A stretch of DNA of 64,000 nucleotides from Linum tenue (Eukaryota > Streptophyta > Magnoliopsida > Malpighiales > Linaceae): assembly GCA_946122785.1 (NCBI GenBank), contig CAMGYJ010000011.1, forward strand, positions 1,302,001 to 1,366,000, read 5' to 3'. This document shows positions 1 to 11,387 of the stretch, piece after piece (the first letter of the stretch is position 1; each line of letters starts with the position of its first letter). A program made the translations under genes and the position numbers. The notes beneath the pieces were generated by a model. That model ran no database searches. It was given only the letters and a program-made list of their open reading frames with translations, and had not been told where the DNA came from.

Positions 1-886
1 AAATATATGCGTATTTATGGTAATAATTTAAGCTTTTAATAGCCTGAATGTAATATGAAAGGTACCATACAATAATTTAACAAATAGTATATTATCTTCC
101 CCTAACAGATGTGTATATATGTTTCGTTTTCCGAAATAAAGCATGGGAGAGGGTCGAAATGCAACATTCTGTCTAACATTTAGAAACAAGTCAATCAAAT
201 CATACCATACATTTTTGTGGGTTAGATGGGATACAGGTTTGGAGGCAAAAATAAATTTTTGAAAGCAGTTTTTTGTATTGACTTCGGTCGGATCTGATCC
301 GACCGACTCAACTACGTAAGTAAGACTAACAAGTCTGTTTGACTCCAAGGAGATCACCAAGCAAACCAAACCATAGTTATAATCTCACCGTCTAGTCCAA
401 ATCCGACGTTCCAATCTAAACCGCGGGTTCCCATATGGTTTGGTTCGTATCCGCGCCCTACTTGGTGTATCCAATGGATCGATCCATAGATTATGGATAA
501 ACGGTACGCGCCCATGAAAGAAAACCCGGTAATTTTATTAATTCTTTTTAATTCCTGAAAACATTGGTCCAGATTTTGAAGCGAATTTAGGTGGCTCGAA
601 TAAATAACAAAGTAGCTGGAGCAAAAATGGGGAAGCCAAGCAAGCAAAAAAAACCATAAAACTTTGCGTATATTCCTTCGTCTGCTAATTCTTTTTTGTG
701 TGCCGCTGAGATCTCTCCCTGACTTGGCGCCTTTTTCCATCCAATGATGGCAGACATTTCTCCGGCCGCTTCGATCCGGCGGTGAACACAACCGCACCGC
801 GCTGCTGAGGACGGAGCTCGCCCTTTTCCGGTCCCGGAATCTCATCCTCCGTACTCTTTTTTATCTTTCCGGGCTTTTTTGTCTCC
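1..886. other. 5' flank of the ceramide synthase gene
   Basis: AT-rich intergenic DNA up to about 680, then a GC-richer pyrimidine-rich stretch that should contain the promoter and 5' UTR of the gene starting at 887. Open frames here have no recognisable domain and no family-like composition. I see no transposon ends or RNA genes. Confidence 0.5.
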
Positions 887-3814
887 ATGGACGGCGTCGG
901 GATCTGGAGCCGCGACATCGGGCGGCCGGAACCCTGGCATTCCGTCACCGCTGTTTGCTTCGCGGTGTGCCTCTGCGGCGCTAGGTTCCTCCTCGACAAA
1001 TTCATCTTTCGGGTTAGATTGGCCTTTTCTTTTTTCCCCCCTCTCCCCTCTTCTTTTGTTGCATTCGTTTTGTCGCGTCTGGTTTTCTTGGCTCGAGTTC
1101 TGATTATATGTTTGTTTAATTGCTGCGATTCCTTTGGTGGGTATGGAAAAGAATTGAGGCTTCGGCGTCTTTTGAGTTGGGTTTGATTCATGCTCATAGA
1201 CGAATCTACTGCTAGATTAGGATCGACCAATTTGAGAAAGCTCCCGCATAGTTTCCTGAATTTCTTTGAGCGTTGTTTAGCCGATTTGAGGAGTAGGGGA
1301 ACGTTGGCCATGATTGGTAGCGTGGAAGTTCTTGGGAACTACTGCTTTCGAATAGTGTCTCACTGGCCGAGTTTCTGTGCTGTCTGGCTCGGAATGGATA
1401 TGTCTCCTAGCTGTCAAGGCCGTAGTCAAATAATTGAGTGGTTTGGAAGACCCTTTTGGGACTCTAGGTGTCTGGTTTGTGTAACCATTTACTTGGGGAG
1501 GAAGATTTTCTTGGATCTTCTCCAGTTGTCTTTTCTTTGGCTGGGCTCATCAAAATTGGTTTTTTCTCTGTTTGCTTCATCTGCAGCAAATGGGTAGAGC
1601 CAAGAGTTATCATTTGGGTTATCTTGAAGCATTGTGGGATTGACTATAAAATATTCACCAATGATTGTTCAGAATGGTGTGTTCAGTGATTAGAAAAGGA
1701 TGTGATTGGTGTCCGGATCATCTAATATTAGCAAAAAATTTTTGCATCTTTTGCTTCATTTGTTGAGAATGTTTTGTTTAAGGGCAAGAGAAACTTTCAT
1801 TTGCAGAAGCTGTTCTGTTTAGTTCAACTGACAGACTTGGGAAGAAACTGAGAATGCAAGACAACTTTTGTGTTCCATTGTGTTTCTGCCTTTATTTCTG
1901 CTGGGGTTTTATAGAATCTGTCATTTTGGCCATTACACTGTCAGAAGTTGACCCTGTCATCTGTACAGGAGAACTAGAGTGGAACTGAACACTTAACTCT
2001 TTCTTATTTTTCACCTCCTTCTGATGCCCTGTTCTTTTGTACATTATAGGGTGTGACTGTTTGGTTGTTAGGCAAGAGAGCTGCTTCAGTGAAGATAGAT
2101 GAGGTTACACAGGCGACAATTATTAAATGCACTGAGTCGATGTGGAAATTGACATACTATGCAACTCTTGAAGTGTATGTTCTGAAGATTCTGTTTGAGG
2201 AACCATGGTTCTGGGATTCACAACTGTACTTCAGAGGCTTGCCAAATCAAGAATTGAAGTGAGTAGTTAAATTCTATATTAGCTATCCTACTGTTTTCGG
2301 GGGCAACTGTTGGGTTCGGGTCTTAAAGATAATATTTTTGTTCTTATTCCTGCTAGTTGTTCAGGCTAATCAGCCTTTTCATTTTTGTTATTTTCTGGCA
2401 TATCTTAATACTTGAGATTGCAAAATTGTCTCTTCTGTCTTTAAATATTATCTTATGTCATGCGAGTCATCCAGCATTGTGGCTCCTAAGTTTCTATCCT
2501 AAGTACTCACATGTCATTTTTCCATTGCAGGCTTTCCATTATGCTATATTACATGTGCCAGTGTGGATTCTACCTCTATAGTATTCCTGCTCTCGTTTTG
2601 TGGGAAACTAGAAGAAAAGATTTCTCTGTCATGATGTCTCATCATGTTATTACAGTAGCTTTGATCGGAATCTCATATGTTACAAGGTAGTGTTTCAGTG
2701 ATTATACAACTCTATGACTGACAATTTATTGTAGGTTACATGTCCTAAAGGTTGCCGTTGGTTTCATAATTTTGTCCAAAGACCATCTTCTTGCTTCTCC
2801 CATCACTGCATTTCCCATTTGCCTTGTTTACTGAATAAATTGACATCCCATTACCACATGATGCAGGAAAATGATAGGGCCACTCATTTTTCTAATTGAG
2901 ATTCTTAATGTTCACCATGTCTATTTCATTTGCCGAAGTCAAATAGTTTTATAGTCTGGAAATGGTGTCGATATTCATCTCTCTTGTGGGTGGGTATACT
3001 TTGGCATCTGACAAGAACAACTTTAGACTTGTCATATAGTTTAAACACTAACAAACTATGATGAATTCCCTTTTTGGTGTCTCACATAACCAGAAATGGC
3101 ATGACTGAGATGTTAAAGCATTTCTCATTCTCTCAAAGATGGCCTACACTATAAGTTTCTTTTTAGAAGAAGCAACCGAACTGTGAGCTTCAGTTTAACT
3201 GACGAAATAACAAAATGCCTAACCTTTTCCCTCTCCAGCTTTTTCCGGATAGGTACAATAATTCTGGCCCTCCATGATGCTAGTGATGTATTCTTAGAAG
3301 CTGCTAAAATCTTTAACAAGACCAGGAAGGAGCTTGGAGCAAGCATTTGCTTTGGCTTATTTGCTGCCTCATGGCTCATTCTGCGATTGATATTCTTTCC
3401 ATTTTGGATTATCAGTAGTACAAGGTTTGTCGCGATCTCCTTTCCTCCTTCTGTCTATCCCATATGTTAAAAATTTCATGTGGTTTTGCTTTGTCGCCAG
3501 CCGCGATCTTGTGGAGTATTTGGATTTAAGACGGTGGTACCCGAGATCACTGTACTATGCATTCAACACGTTGCTGATCATGTTACTTATATTCCACATC
3601 TACTGGTGGATTCTGATATGGGCTATGATAAAAAGGCAGCTACTGAACAGAGGAAAGGTCGAAGGCGATATAAGATCTGGTAAGGCTTCGCGCCACTTCA
3701 GTTAGTGAGTGTTTTTTTCAATCTTAATCGTCATTGTGGCTCGGTTCTGCTTCAAGTTCCAGAAACTGATCATGGTTATATATCGTCATTGCAGACTCGG
3801 AAGAAGAGGACTGA
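887..3814 (+). CDS. LOH: Ceramide synthase, LAG1/LOH family (TLC domain), six exons
   Basis: Acyl-CoA-dependent ceramide synthase of the ER membrane, which N-acylates long-chain bases in sphingolipid synthesis. CDS exons: 887-1012, 2050-2258, 2531-2686, 3239-3424, 3501-3679 and 3795-3814. All borders are GT-AG, phases agree, and the product is 291 residues, normal for plant LOH proteins. The N-terminus (MDGVGIWSRDIGRPEPWH, first membrane segment, FLLDKFIF) resembles the LOH2 type more than LOH1/3. The Lag signature is present: a His pair at about H149-H150 (MSHHVITVALIGISY) and LHDASDVFLEAAK with H176, D177 and D180. Several hydrophobic segments follow, including one rich in Trp and Ile near the C-terminus. 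The last exon is only 20 nt and encodes an acidic Ser-Glu tail, a known type of CK2 target in this family. No lesion seen. The LOH2 assignment is by eye from memory. Confidence 0.93.
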
Positions 3815-4277
3815 ATGCGCGAATAGGCAGCAGTATTGCTCGTCGGAGTTGTCTTGTCTGACGGAGGGCAGTAGGGGGCGAGGCAGTTAGGGGGTTTTGA
3901 CTATGATTCTTGTTGTAGGGTAGGGTGTTGGTGAAGCTCTAATATTAGTTCCATCTTCTCAGAATTCTGATGTGGAGATCAAAGCTCTTGCTGGTGCAAG
4001 TGTAGAGATGAGTTGACGAAAGTAGAGCAAAGGACCAGAGCAGAGAGGCAGGCAGGCAGGCAGTACGGTGGTGTTCTTGTTAGTTGATATTTTTGGGGTC
4101 AAGTGTCTTCTATTTTTTTACCATTTACTCTACATTTGGTGTATACATGATATGATAGGCAACTCAACTCCTGTGATATGAAATTTCCCAAGCTCAGTAA
4201 ATTTACAGAAAGTATATAGTTTCCATTCCCAATTCACAACCTATATTTTTCTCTGAAAACCACCATGTTATTCTGTG
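3815..4277 (+). other. 3' UTR and flank of the ceramide synthase gene, with a GGCA microsatellite
   Basis: No coding potential seen. A short (GGCA)n run lies at about 4047-4063, inside the likely 3' UTR. The stretch ends at the 8-bp target site of the MITE that begins at 4278. Confidence 0.5.
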
Positions 4278-4910
4278 TAGGGCTGGAAGTTTGGTACCGG
4301 TATTTGGGATATACCGAATACCGTACCGAATTTGTGTATGTTTGGTATTACCGAATACACGTATTATTTCTTGAGATTGGGATTCTATTTCAATTGTTAT
4401 TCGGTATTAGGGATTACGGGATTGAGATCGGTATATACCGAAATACCGAACACTACCGAAATATAAGCTAGTGTGTATTTTATCCTCTCAACTAGACTCT
4501 CTCATTCACTATTACACGAAACTCAATCACAAATCTATTGTTATTTTCATAACACAAAAAAGCAAACACTAGTATTAGTCTTCTCTCAGCCTCCAATTCG
4601 TCAAATTAAGGATTAACAATGACAAAAACTTGAGATTTCACCTCTCCTATGTTCTCCTTATCCATATCCTAGCTCTAGCCTCTAGCCAAACTCAAAACTC
4701 TTTGCTTAGTCTATTTGTCCTACATTAAATAATCAAATCTAATTTATATATTTAATTATTAATTGTAAAGGTAATTAATTTTGTATTTCATAATACCGAT
4801 TGGGATACCGAAATATTTAGAGATTGAGATTGATTTTAGGGTGTAATTCGGTATTCGAGATTTCGGTATTTTGTATTGGGATACCGATACCGTACCGATT
4901 TCCACCCCTA
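4278..4910. mobile_element. hAT-like MITE with TACCGAAT-type subterminal repeats
   Basis: Non-autonomous element of 633 bp. The left end reads TAGGGCTGGAAGTTTGGTAC. The right end is its imperfect inverse, GTACCGATTTCCACCCCTA. Flanking octamers are attctgtg (4270-4277) and attctatg (4911-4918), a 7-of-8 target duplication typical of hAT elements. Both ends carry many short direct and inverted copies of a GGTATTCGGTA/TACCGAATACC motif, likely transposase-binding sites, and the middle is AT-rich. No transposase is encoded. Confidence 0.82.
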
Positions 4911-5136
4911 ATTCTATGTACCTATGATGTATTTAGTAATTTAATGCAAATCACTGGGACTTGTCGGTTAGGAGGCGGTTTATCAGTGTCATGTCCAAAT
5001 CACTAAGAACCGTTCAGTCCATCCGTAACCGTTCAATCAAATGAACTGAGTCGCTACTGTAACTGATTTAGTGGTTCTACTGACCCATCTATTAATTCGA
5101 TTCGATTCTACTGCTGTAAGCTTGTAACCTAACAAT

Positions 5137-5798
5137 TAGGGATGGCAATGGGTCGGGTTGGGGCGGGTTTTGTCAAACCCAAACCCATGGGTTTATTCGC
5201 TAAAAAAACCCGGGGTAAAACCCGTTGGGTTTGAAAAACTCAAACCCAACCCAACCCGCTGGGTATCCGCGGGTTCATGGGTACCCGTGGGTTTTTGTGG
5301 TAAACAATTTGCAATAACAAGTTTCTTTCAAAATAAAAGTTTAACATCAATTTTCTCATACAAATTAATCATACAAAAAAGCACCAATCTAGAGCATACA
5401 AGCAAACCGCAAATGATCAATACAAATTGTTCAAAATTAAAGATAAACATCTATAAATAAAAGATTAATTGAAAGCTTCTTCTTCTTCACTCTCCACTTC
5501 ATAATATCAACTTCATTCTAAACAATTAGAAAGAACAAATTATACATGTCTCCACAAATATAAAGAATATAAATTGTTTAAGGAAGATATATTATTTAGA
5601 ATATTAAATATACCGGGAAAGTAATTATATGTGTGTGGGCGGGTACCCATGGGTCGGGTTTACCTAAACCCAAACCCAACCCGACCGGTGAATAGTGTAG
5701 CGGGTTTAAACCCAAACCCCGTCAACACGGATTTTACCCGCGTTGACCGGGTTGGGTCGGGTGGGTACCCGTGGGTTCGGGTTTTGTTGCCATCCCTA
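5137..5798. mobile_element. hAT-like MITE with GGGTCGGGT-type subterminal repeats
   Basis: Element of 662 bp with ends TAGGGATGGCAATGGGTCGG and the inverse ending TTGCCATCCCTA. Flanks are ctaacaat and ctaacaac, a 7-of-8 match to an 8-bp target duplication. The ends are dense in AACCCAAACCC/GGGTTTGGGT and CCCGACC motifs. The AT-rich middle codes for nothing. It belongs to the same end-type family as the elements at 16333, 20942 and 59054. Confidence 0.82.
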
Positions 5799-7280
5799 CT
5801 AACAACGGCCTGACTTGGCCTTGTATATTCGTATCTTGCTATTCCTTCCGAAATATTTATAAAAAAAAAAAACAGTGGCCTGTGCCACGTTAAATACTAT
5901 TTTATTGTGTGACCCGAGCGGGGAATTTGAACTCCAAGATTACACCAACTTACGATTTATTACGTAATGGCATACGTGTTACACCAACGTGGGCCCCAAT
6001 TATTTAAGGGCCTGGACCTTTTCAAATGCGTGGTCAAGCCCAAGCAGGATTTTCCCCTTTTGTTTTTTCTTGACAAGTGGCCAGGAATCGGAAGTCTTAG
6101 GGGTTCACACGTGTCCGGTAATACGGCTTCTGTCGCCGGGACCCTCCAACGGCCAGCCCAACGTTTTCCGGCGTTATCTCATCCGTCGCCGTCGCCGTCC
6201 CTACTTCTAATTTCTCGTCCACTCTTCCTTGCCTTTGGGCCCTTCTGGTTTTTGGCCTGGTTCCTAGTTGTCTTCTTGTAAGTTTTATTGTACATTTGCC
6301 ATTTTTGGTTTACCTCTTGTTTTCAGGCAAATCCATTTCCCAACTTGGGAATTTTATGTCAAGTTACACCTTTTTTTGTTGATATGTGTGTTTACCCACA
6401 CAAAAAAAAAAATGCTTACCACATTGCTTGATTATAAGAAATTAAATGACTTCATAAGGGTAAAATTAAAATTATCTAAATTGGATTATAAGGGTTCGAT
6501 TTTTAAGTAGACGCGGTGTACTAACGTAGTCCAATATATTTAGGAAATCTCTTCATGTTGGATTATAGGGGTTCGATTATAATTGTTCGAATTTTTTTTG
6601 CACAAATCGAACGAGTTTGTTGTGATATACAAAATAAGATCCACGTTCAATATATTTCTGTAAAGAAATATTCGTATTACGCATACCACTCGTTACCACC
6701 TGAAACTAGTATGTACCACCTTCGTTTGAACTTGATTTTTTTAAATTTTTTTTTGCCTAAAAGGAACGAATTCATCTTAGTTTATTAGATCTAAAAATTT
6801 ATGAGAGATAAAATTTTCAATATTAAATATACCACCCTAATAGAGGGCAACAAGTGGTGGTATATGATGATGAAATATGATAAATGACGGTTACTATATT
6901 CCTACTATCCTGCATGCAACCATACTACACTTTGACATGTTCATACGATCACAGTATACTTCCATACCATGTGATATAATCTTATGTACTATCAAATACA
7001 GATTGATAATAAAATTTCTCAAATTTTTACAAAAGATAGAGCACATTAAAATTAATTGACCAAAAGATTAGAAATCTTCCGTTAAATGATAAGAATATGT
7101 TATACACAGTACCCATTCCATTGTTTATTACGTTTTTTTTTCCCCCTCTTCTTCGGTAATTTTATGTAGTTTTACTTAATTGCAAAATTATTAACTTCTA
7201 AATGACCGTCGAAATCAAATTACTAATTAGCCGTCCAAATAAACCTTCTTTCCGCCGATAATTAATAAAACCTTTCTCCT
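5799..7280. other. Intergenic region between MITE and ERF gene
   Basis: A GC-richer, pyrimidine-rich patch at about 6100-6290 looks like a detached leader or decayed first exon (it ends in CTTGTAAGT), but no open frame links it to a gene. The rest is AT-rich. A short phrase (TTGGATTATA followed by GGGTTCGATT) occurs twice near 6480 and 6558. I see no gene or RNA here. Confidence 0.4.
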
Positions 7281-7500
7281 CACGTGCATACAGACAAAAA
7301 AATTATATAAATAGACCCTCCACGTCATCCGAAAGTGCCCCCACTTCAAGTCCAGTCAGCAAGCGGGCCCCAACCTTTTTATCCAATACCATCACGTGCA
7401 AATTCCATTTTCCATTTCATTCAACCCCGTGTCTGAACTGTGTCTATCCCAGCTGGCAAACCACGTCACCTCCTCCTTCCTCTCTTCCGTATATAAACCC
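7281..7500 (+). promoter_or_regulatory. ERF gene promoter with TATA box and ACGT-core cluster
   Basis: A TATA box (TATATAAA, 7490-7497) sits about 120 bp before the chosen start codon. Upstream are two G-boxes (CACGTG at 7281-7286 and 7393-7398) and two ACGTCA cores (7322-7327 and 7463-7468). A W-box core TTGACC overlaps 7502-7507, near the expected transcription start. G-box/ABRE-like and W-box elements fit abscisic acid or stress control, as known for ABR1-type ERFs. This is motif reading only. Confidence 0.6.
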
Positions 7501-7615
7501 TTTGACCGCCATATTTCCCCTTCAAATCAAAATCCATCCGTCAAAGAAAGAAAAAAAAAAACACTCCAGAAAGAAAACAGAGCAAGCAAGAAAAAAAAAA
7601 TTCAACCTCCAAATC

Positions 7616-8419
7616 ATGAACCAGATTTCTCCCAAGCGGCCCAAGGTCAGCGGCTCGCCGCCTCCGCCGTCTCGCCTCACCCAGGAGGAAGAGCTCGCCG
7701 TCATGGTCGCCGCGCTTCGAAACGTCGTCGCCGGCACCACCAGCTCACTTCGAGCCCACCAATTGGTCCAATTCCCATTGCCGCTCCCGCCGTCGGATCT
7801 CGACACGTGTACGGTGTGCCGGATCGAGGGCTGCTTGGGGTGTGGGCTTTTCCCGCCAAACCAAGAGGATCAACAAAATCAAAATGCCAGCAACAACAAC
7901 AACGAAAACAAGAAGAAGCAACCCGCCGCGCCGCGGAAACAGAGGGGGAATAAGAAGAAGAACAGCTACAGGGGAGTGAGGCAGCGGCCGTGGGGGAAAT
8001 GGGCGGCGGAGATTCGGGACCCGCGAAGGGCGACGAGGGTGTGGCTGGGGACGTTCGACACGGCGGAGGACGCGGCGAGGGCTTACGATCGGGCGGCGAT
8101 CGAGTTCCGCGGGCCTAGAGCCAAGCTGAATTTCTGCTTCCCCGATCAAATTCAGATCGACGGAAGCTCGGATTGTTCGAATCGAATGCCGGCCGGGTCG
8201 GAGAAGGCGAAGGGAAAGCGTGTGAGAGAGGAGAGGCCGAAGGTGGAGGAGATGATCGGAAGTTGTAGCGAAACGATGGGGGAAATGATGATGAGTGGAG
8301 AACAGGACGAGTTTCAGGAGTGGATGAGGATGGTGATGGATTTCTCCGGCGGGGATTCTTCGGATTCCGGCGGTACGTCGGGGACAATGTGCACGAGCGC
8401 CGGGAATCTCTGCTTCTGA
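7616..8419 (+). CDS. AP2/ERF transcription factor, group X (ABR1/ERF110-like)
   Basis: Single-exon, 267-residue ERF-family nuclear transcription factor. One AP2 domain lies at about residues 118-175 ([47 protein letters not shown]). It has the Ala and Asp residues typical of GCC-box-binding ERFs rather than DREBs. N-terminal to it are two group-X hallmarks: [17 protein letters not shown] (24-40) and a Cys cluster C65-x2-C68-x4-C73-x2-C76 that resembles a small zinc finger. A basic stretch KNKKK-like before AP2 may be the nuclear signal. The C-terminus is acidic ([13 protein letters not shown]). An in-frame ATG at 7502 lies only about 5 bp past the TATA box, so I chose 7616. Arabidopsis relatives act in ABA, wound and stress responses; ABR1 represses ABA responses. 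Confidence 0.93.
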   Translation: MNQISPKRPKVSGSPPPPSRLTQEEELAVMVAALRNVVAGTTSSLRAHQLVQFPLPLPPSDLDTCTVCRIEGCLGCGLFPPNQEDQQNQNASNNNNENKKKQPAAPRKQRGNKKKNSYRGVRQRPWGKWAAEIRDPRRATRVWLGTFDTAEDAARAYDRAAIEFRGPRAKLNFCFPDQIQIDGSSDCSNRMPAGSEKAKGKRVREERPKVEEMIGSCSETMGEMMMSGEQDEFQEWMRMVMDFSGGDSSDSGGTSGTMCTSAGNLCF

Positions 8420-8877
8420 ATATCCTCTGTTTTCTTTTTTTTTTCCCGGCCAACCGAGTAAGAAAACAGAGTAAAAGCAGAACAGGGGAGGAGGGAAGGA
8501 AAGAAGCTTCTGATTCTTTTTTTCTCGTAGATTTTTTTTTATTAGGAGAAAAAGAATCAGAATTTTCTGTGTAATATAGTTTGTATTTTATTCGTTAAAT
8601 TCATTTTTCAAATACGAGAAATGATGCTACAAGTCTACAACAGCACTGTAAATTCCAACCCTTTTGTTAACACATGGTTTTGGGATACAATCATCCAAGT
8701 TTAAGTTTCGTATGCATAATGCGCGTGCTGACTTTGTTGAATTATTGTCACATCCTCATCTTTCGAATGTAAGTGTATTACTAAACATCAAGTCGAAGTC
8801 ACGTAAACTCGTAGTTAGTTAAATGCGATAAGGATGCTAGCGGAATAGAAACGGGGCTGGAATCAAGGTTATGAAAC
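8420..8877. other. ERF 3' UTR and flank
   Basis: T-rich 3' UTR-like sequence, then AT-rich DNA without gene content. It ends with octamer tatgaaac (8870-8877), the target site of the following hAT element. Confidence 0.45.
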
Positions 8878-9751
8878 CAGTGGCGGATCTGGGCCAACCT
8901 AGGCCCCGGCCCAGCCCTCTTCCGGATCCAGAGTTAGTTTAATGCTTATAAAATTTTTTGATTTAGGTATTTGGTCTAGTGCTATTTAAAATCCTGTATA
9001 GTTTATTTGATAATAGGATTTTGTGTAAATAGGAAAATGGTTCAGATGAACATATCCAAATCATTACTCTAAATTTATACTAAATTTTCTATAGCCCCAA
9101 ATGATTTTATTTGAATAAAGACATGAAAATCTGAAAGTGTAAAGTTTCATTAAAATAAAATAAAAAACTCTAAACTAAAGCACACCCTTCCTTGAAAAAT
9201 TCAAAAAAAATTCCAATCCCCCGAAAACAAAACAAGAACGAGGAGACGAGCAGACCCAAATAGATTTCTCCGCCAGCCCGTCGAGCTGGTTTTCTTTCCA
9301 TTCTTTTGATTAAGAAAATATTTACAAACTTGCTGAGTCATCATTTAGATTGCCTCAATTGAGTAGGCCAGTAGATTCTAACCGTTCTTTCTGGTGTTTT
9401 GATGAAGAAAATATTTACAAATTGATTTGTCAGTTGATTTGTCTAGTGTTGGCCTAGCCGTTTCAACAACTACAATGGAGAGAATATTTTCAGCAATGGA
9501 ACATGAACATTGATTTGTGCAACAAAATGAGCGATAAATTTCTTGTTTCATTACTTAGCTATTTTCTTTGAAAAAGAGTATATTATCAGTATGGATGGAG
9601 ATTATATTATTGATGAATTTGCTAAATTAAAAGACTTCTTGTACAATTGGCATTGTAATGAAAACTATATTATTATATATTTTTCTTTATAGTGTCTAAT
9701 ATTCTATTCAAATGCGGCCCAATGCTCTCTTGTGTCCTGGATCTACCGCTG
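8878..9751 (+). mobile_element. Degenerate hAT element with transposase C-terminal remnant
   Basis: The element runs from CAGTGGCGGATCTGG to GGATCTACCGCTG (imperfect inverted ends) and is bordered by a perfect 8-bp target duplication, tatgaaac (8870-8877 and 9752-9759). At about 9430-9640, frame-broken plus-strand sequence reads PVSTTTMERIFSAM followed by LCNKMSDKFLVSLLS. This matches the C-terminal dimerisation region of plant TTF/ZMYM-type hAT transposases (PVSTATTERAFSAM-like motif). The remainder of a transposase is missing or decayed, so the copy cannot move by itself. Confidence 0.82.
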
Positions 9752-10276
9752 TATGAAACCACTAGTATGTTGGTCGGTTCAACCTATATTGGGCTAAAAC
9801 CTGCTTGAAGACCACCAGTATGAAACGATACAAAAAAAAGCGATAAAAAACAGCGAGAAAAGAGTGATCCATCGAAACAGTTAATTTCGGTCTCGAAAGG
9901 AAATTAATGTCGTTACTTTAGTGGAATTAACTAACAAAAAAATAAAATAAAAAACTATCGGATCCAAGTATGACATTTATATGTTTATATCTGTTGTATG
10001 CAACTATAAATGTTTGGATGTGGACATTATCTATTGCAGTTAAATATGCTGATTTGTCATTTTATTTGTAATGTAATATTTTGTTTAAATATAGATAAAG
10101 ATTACAGATAAATTGTGTTAAAATAGATTATATAAATCCAAAAATTATTTGGTGTGAACGATTGCTTACTTCGTAATGTATTTAGTTAAAATCGACCTAT
10201 AAACCAATTGTACCCAATCCAATCATATCAATAACGGTAAGCCTAGGAGGAATACAACGGAACTCTAGAAGATTGA
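9752..10276. other. AT-rich intergenic DNA
   Basis: No open frame with family resemblance, no inverted repeat and no RNA gene seen. Confidence 0.4.
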
Positions 10277-10628
10277 GGGGTCGTTTGGAAGTTGCGATTG
10301 TTTTGTTGAGATTGTCATTATGCATGTATTGTTTACAATGCATCGTTTTTTTGTTTTTTTAGAAAAAACAATACATGGATTGTTTCTATGATGTGACAGA
10401 AACTATCACTCATTTTGAGTGATTGTTATATCTCAACTTTTAGTTGTGATTGTTGAGATAGTTGAGTTGAGATTGTTTTGTCTCATCTTTTAGCTGATGC
10501 GACATACACAATCACACATACCAAACATTGTATTCTACAATGCATCAAATTCGACAATACATGTATAATATTATACATGCATTCTCAACAATACATCTAT
10601 TTAACAATCGCAACTTCCAAACGAACCC
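10277..10628. mobile_element. MITE with about 25-bp inverted ends
   Basis: The left end GGGGTCGTTTGGAAGTTGCG is the near-perfect inverse of the right end CGCAACTTCCAAACGAACCC. The 352-bp element is bordered by TGA on both sides (10274-10276 and 10629-10631), a possible 3-bp target duplication. End wording and size fit a PIF/Harbinger-like MITE, but the trinucleotide is not the usual TAA/TTA, so the superfamily is uncertain. The interior contains repeated ACAATACAT/ATGTATTGT words. Confidence 0.65.
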
Positions 10629-11387
10629 TGAAAGAAGGTGATGATAATTGATAACGAGTGGTGGGACCAACGCGGTCCACTTCAAACCTGAAGAAAAAGA
10701 CCGACGCGTGGGACCCGCTCCAGGAGGATCTGCGCCTTCAGAGTTCAGTATTTACTAAAACAGAAAGAACATGTGTGGTTTCCGATCCTTCGATAAAAAT
10801 TAACCAAGTTGGAGCTTAGATCATCATTTAACACGTGGGTGAAATATACAATCATTTTGAGTTTAAGGAAAGGCTTTTAATTAATTAAATTAATTGATTA
10901 GAGGGGGGTTGAGTGACAAAAGAGACAGACCAACGTGGGGGAATTAAGGAATATGAATATGTCTTTTAATCATTTTTAACAATTTTTTTTAAAAGAGATA
11001 AGATGAGATCATGACACCCCATTTGGAATTTAATTAATTAACCTGTCGAGTTCATACAGATTTAATCTCCTGATGTTTTTTTTTAATCTTATCGTATGCG
11101 CAAGGTGATATTGGGTGCAGTACGTACTATTTGTAAGCAAGTCTTGCTTAAAATAATAGCAGAAGAATTAAGCAGCCGGTGAGATCTCAATCAAATCAAG
11201 TAAGTCGTGTAAATGCATAATTTTCACGTGGATTTGCATTGCTAATTATTGAGCTTACTGCTAGTAATCATGTTTATGTAAATGCTGCAAGATAGAAGAA
11301 GAACAAACTCCATTTTATATATTAGCCAAAAGAACAATCTATTGCATTTCATTAGATCGGTCATGGAAATTTGAGAAATAAGGAACA
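10629..11387. other. Intergenic, no gene seen
   Basis: AT-rich DNA with scattered ACGT words. Nothing resembling a gene, RNA or bounded element. Confidence 0.4.

Noticed and set aside
4265..4471. 68-codon frame inside the first MITE
   Set aside because: Arises from GGTATT/TACCGAAT repeats; not a gene.
6100..6290. Detached GC-rich first exon
   Set aside because: The pyrimidine-rich patch with a donor-like end has no acceptor partner or coding frame downstream that I can support.
7502..7615. Upstream in-frame ATG giving a 305-residue ERF
   Set aside because: It lies about 5 bp after the TATA box, so it is probably not transcribed, and the added residues are not family-like.
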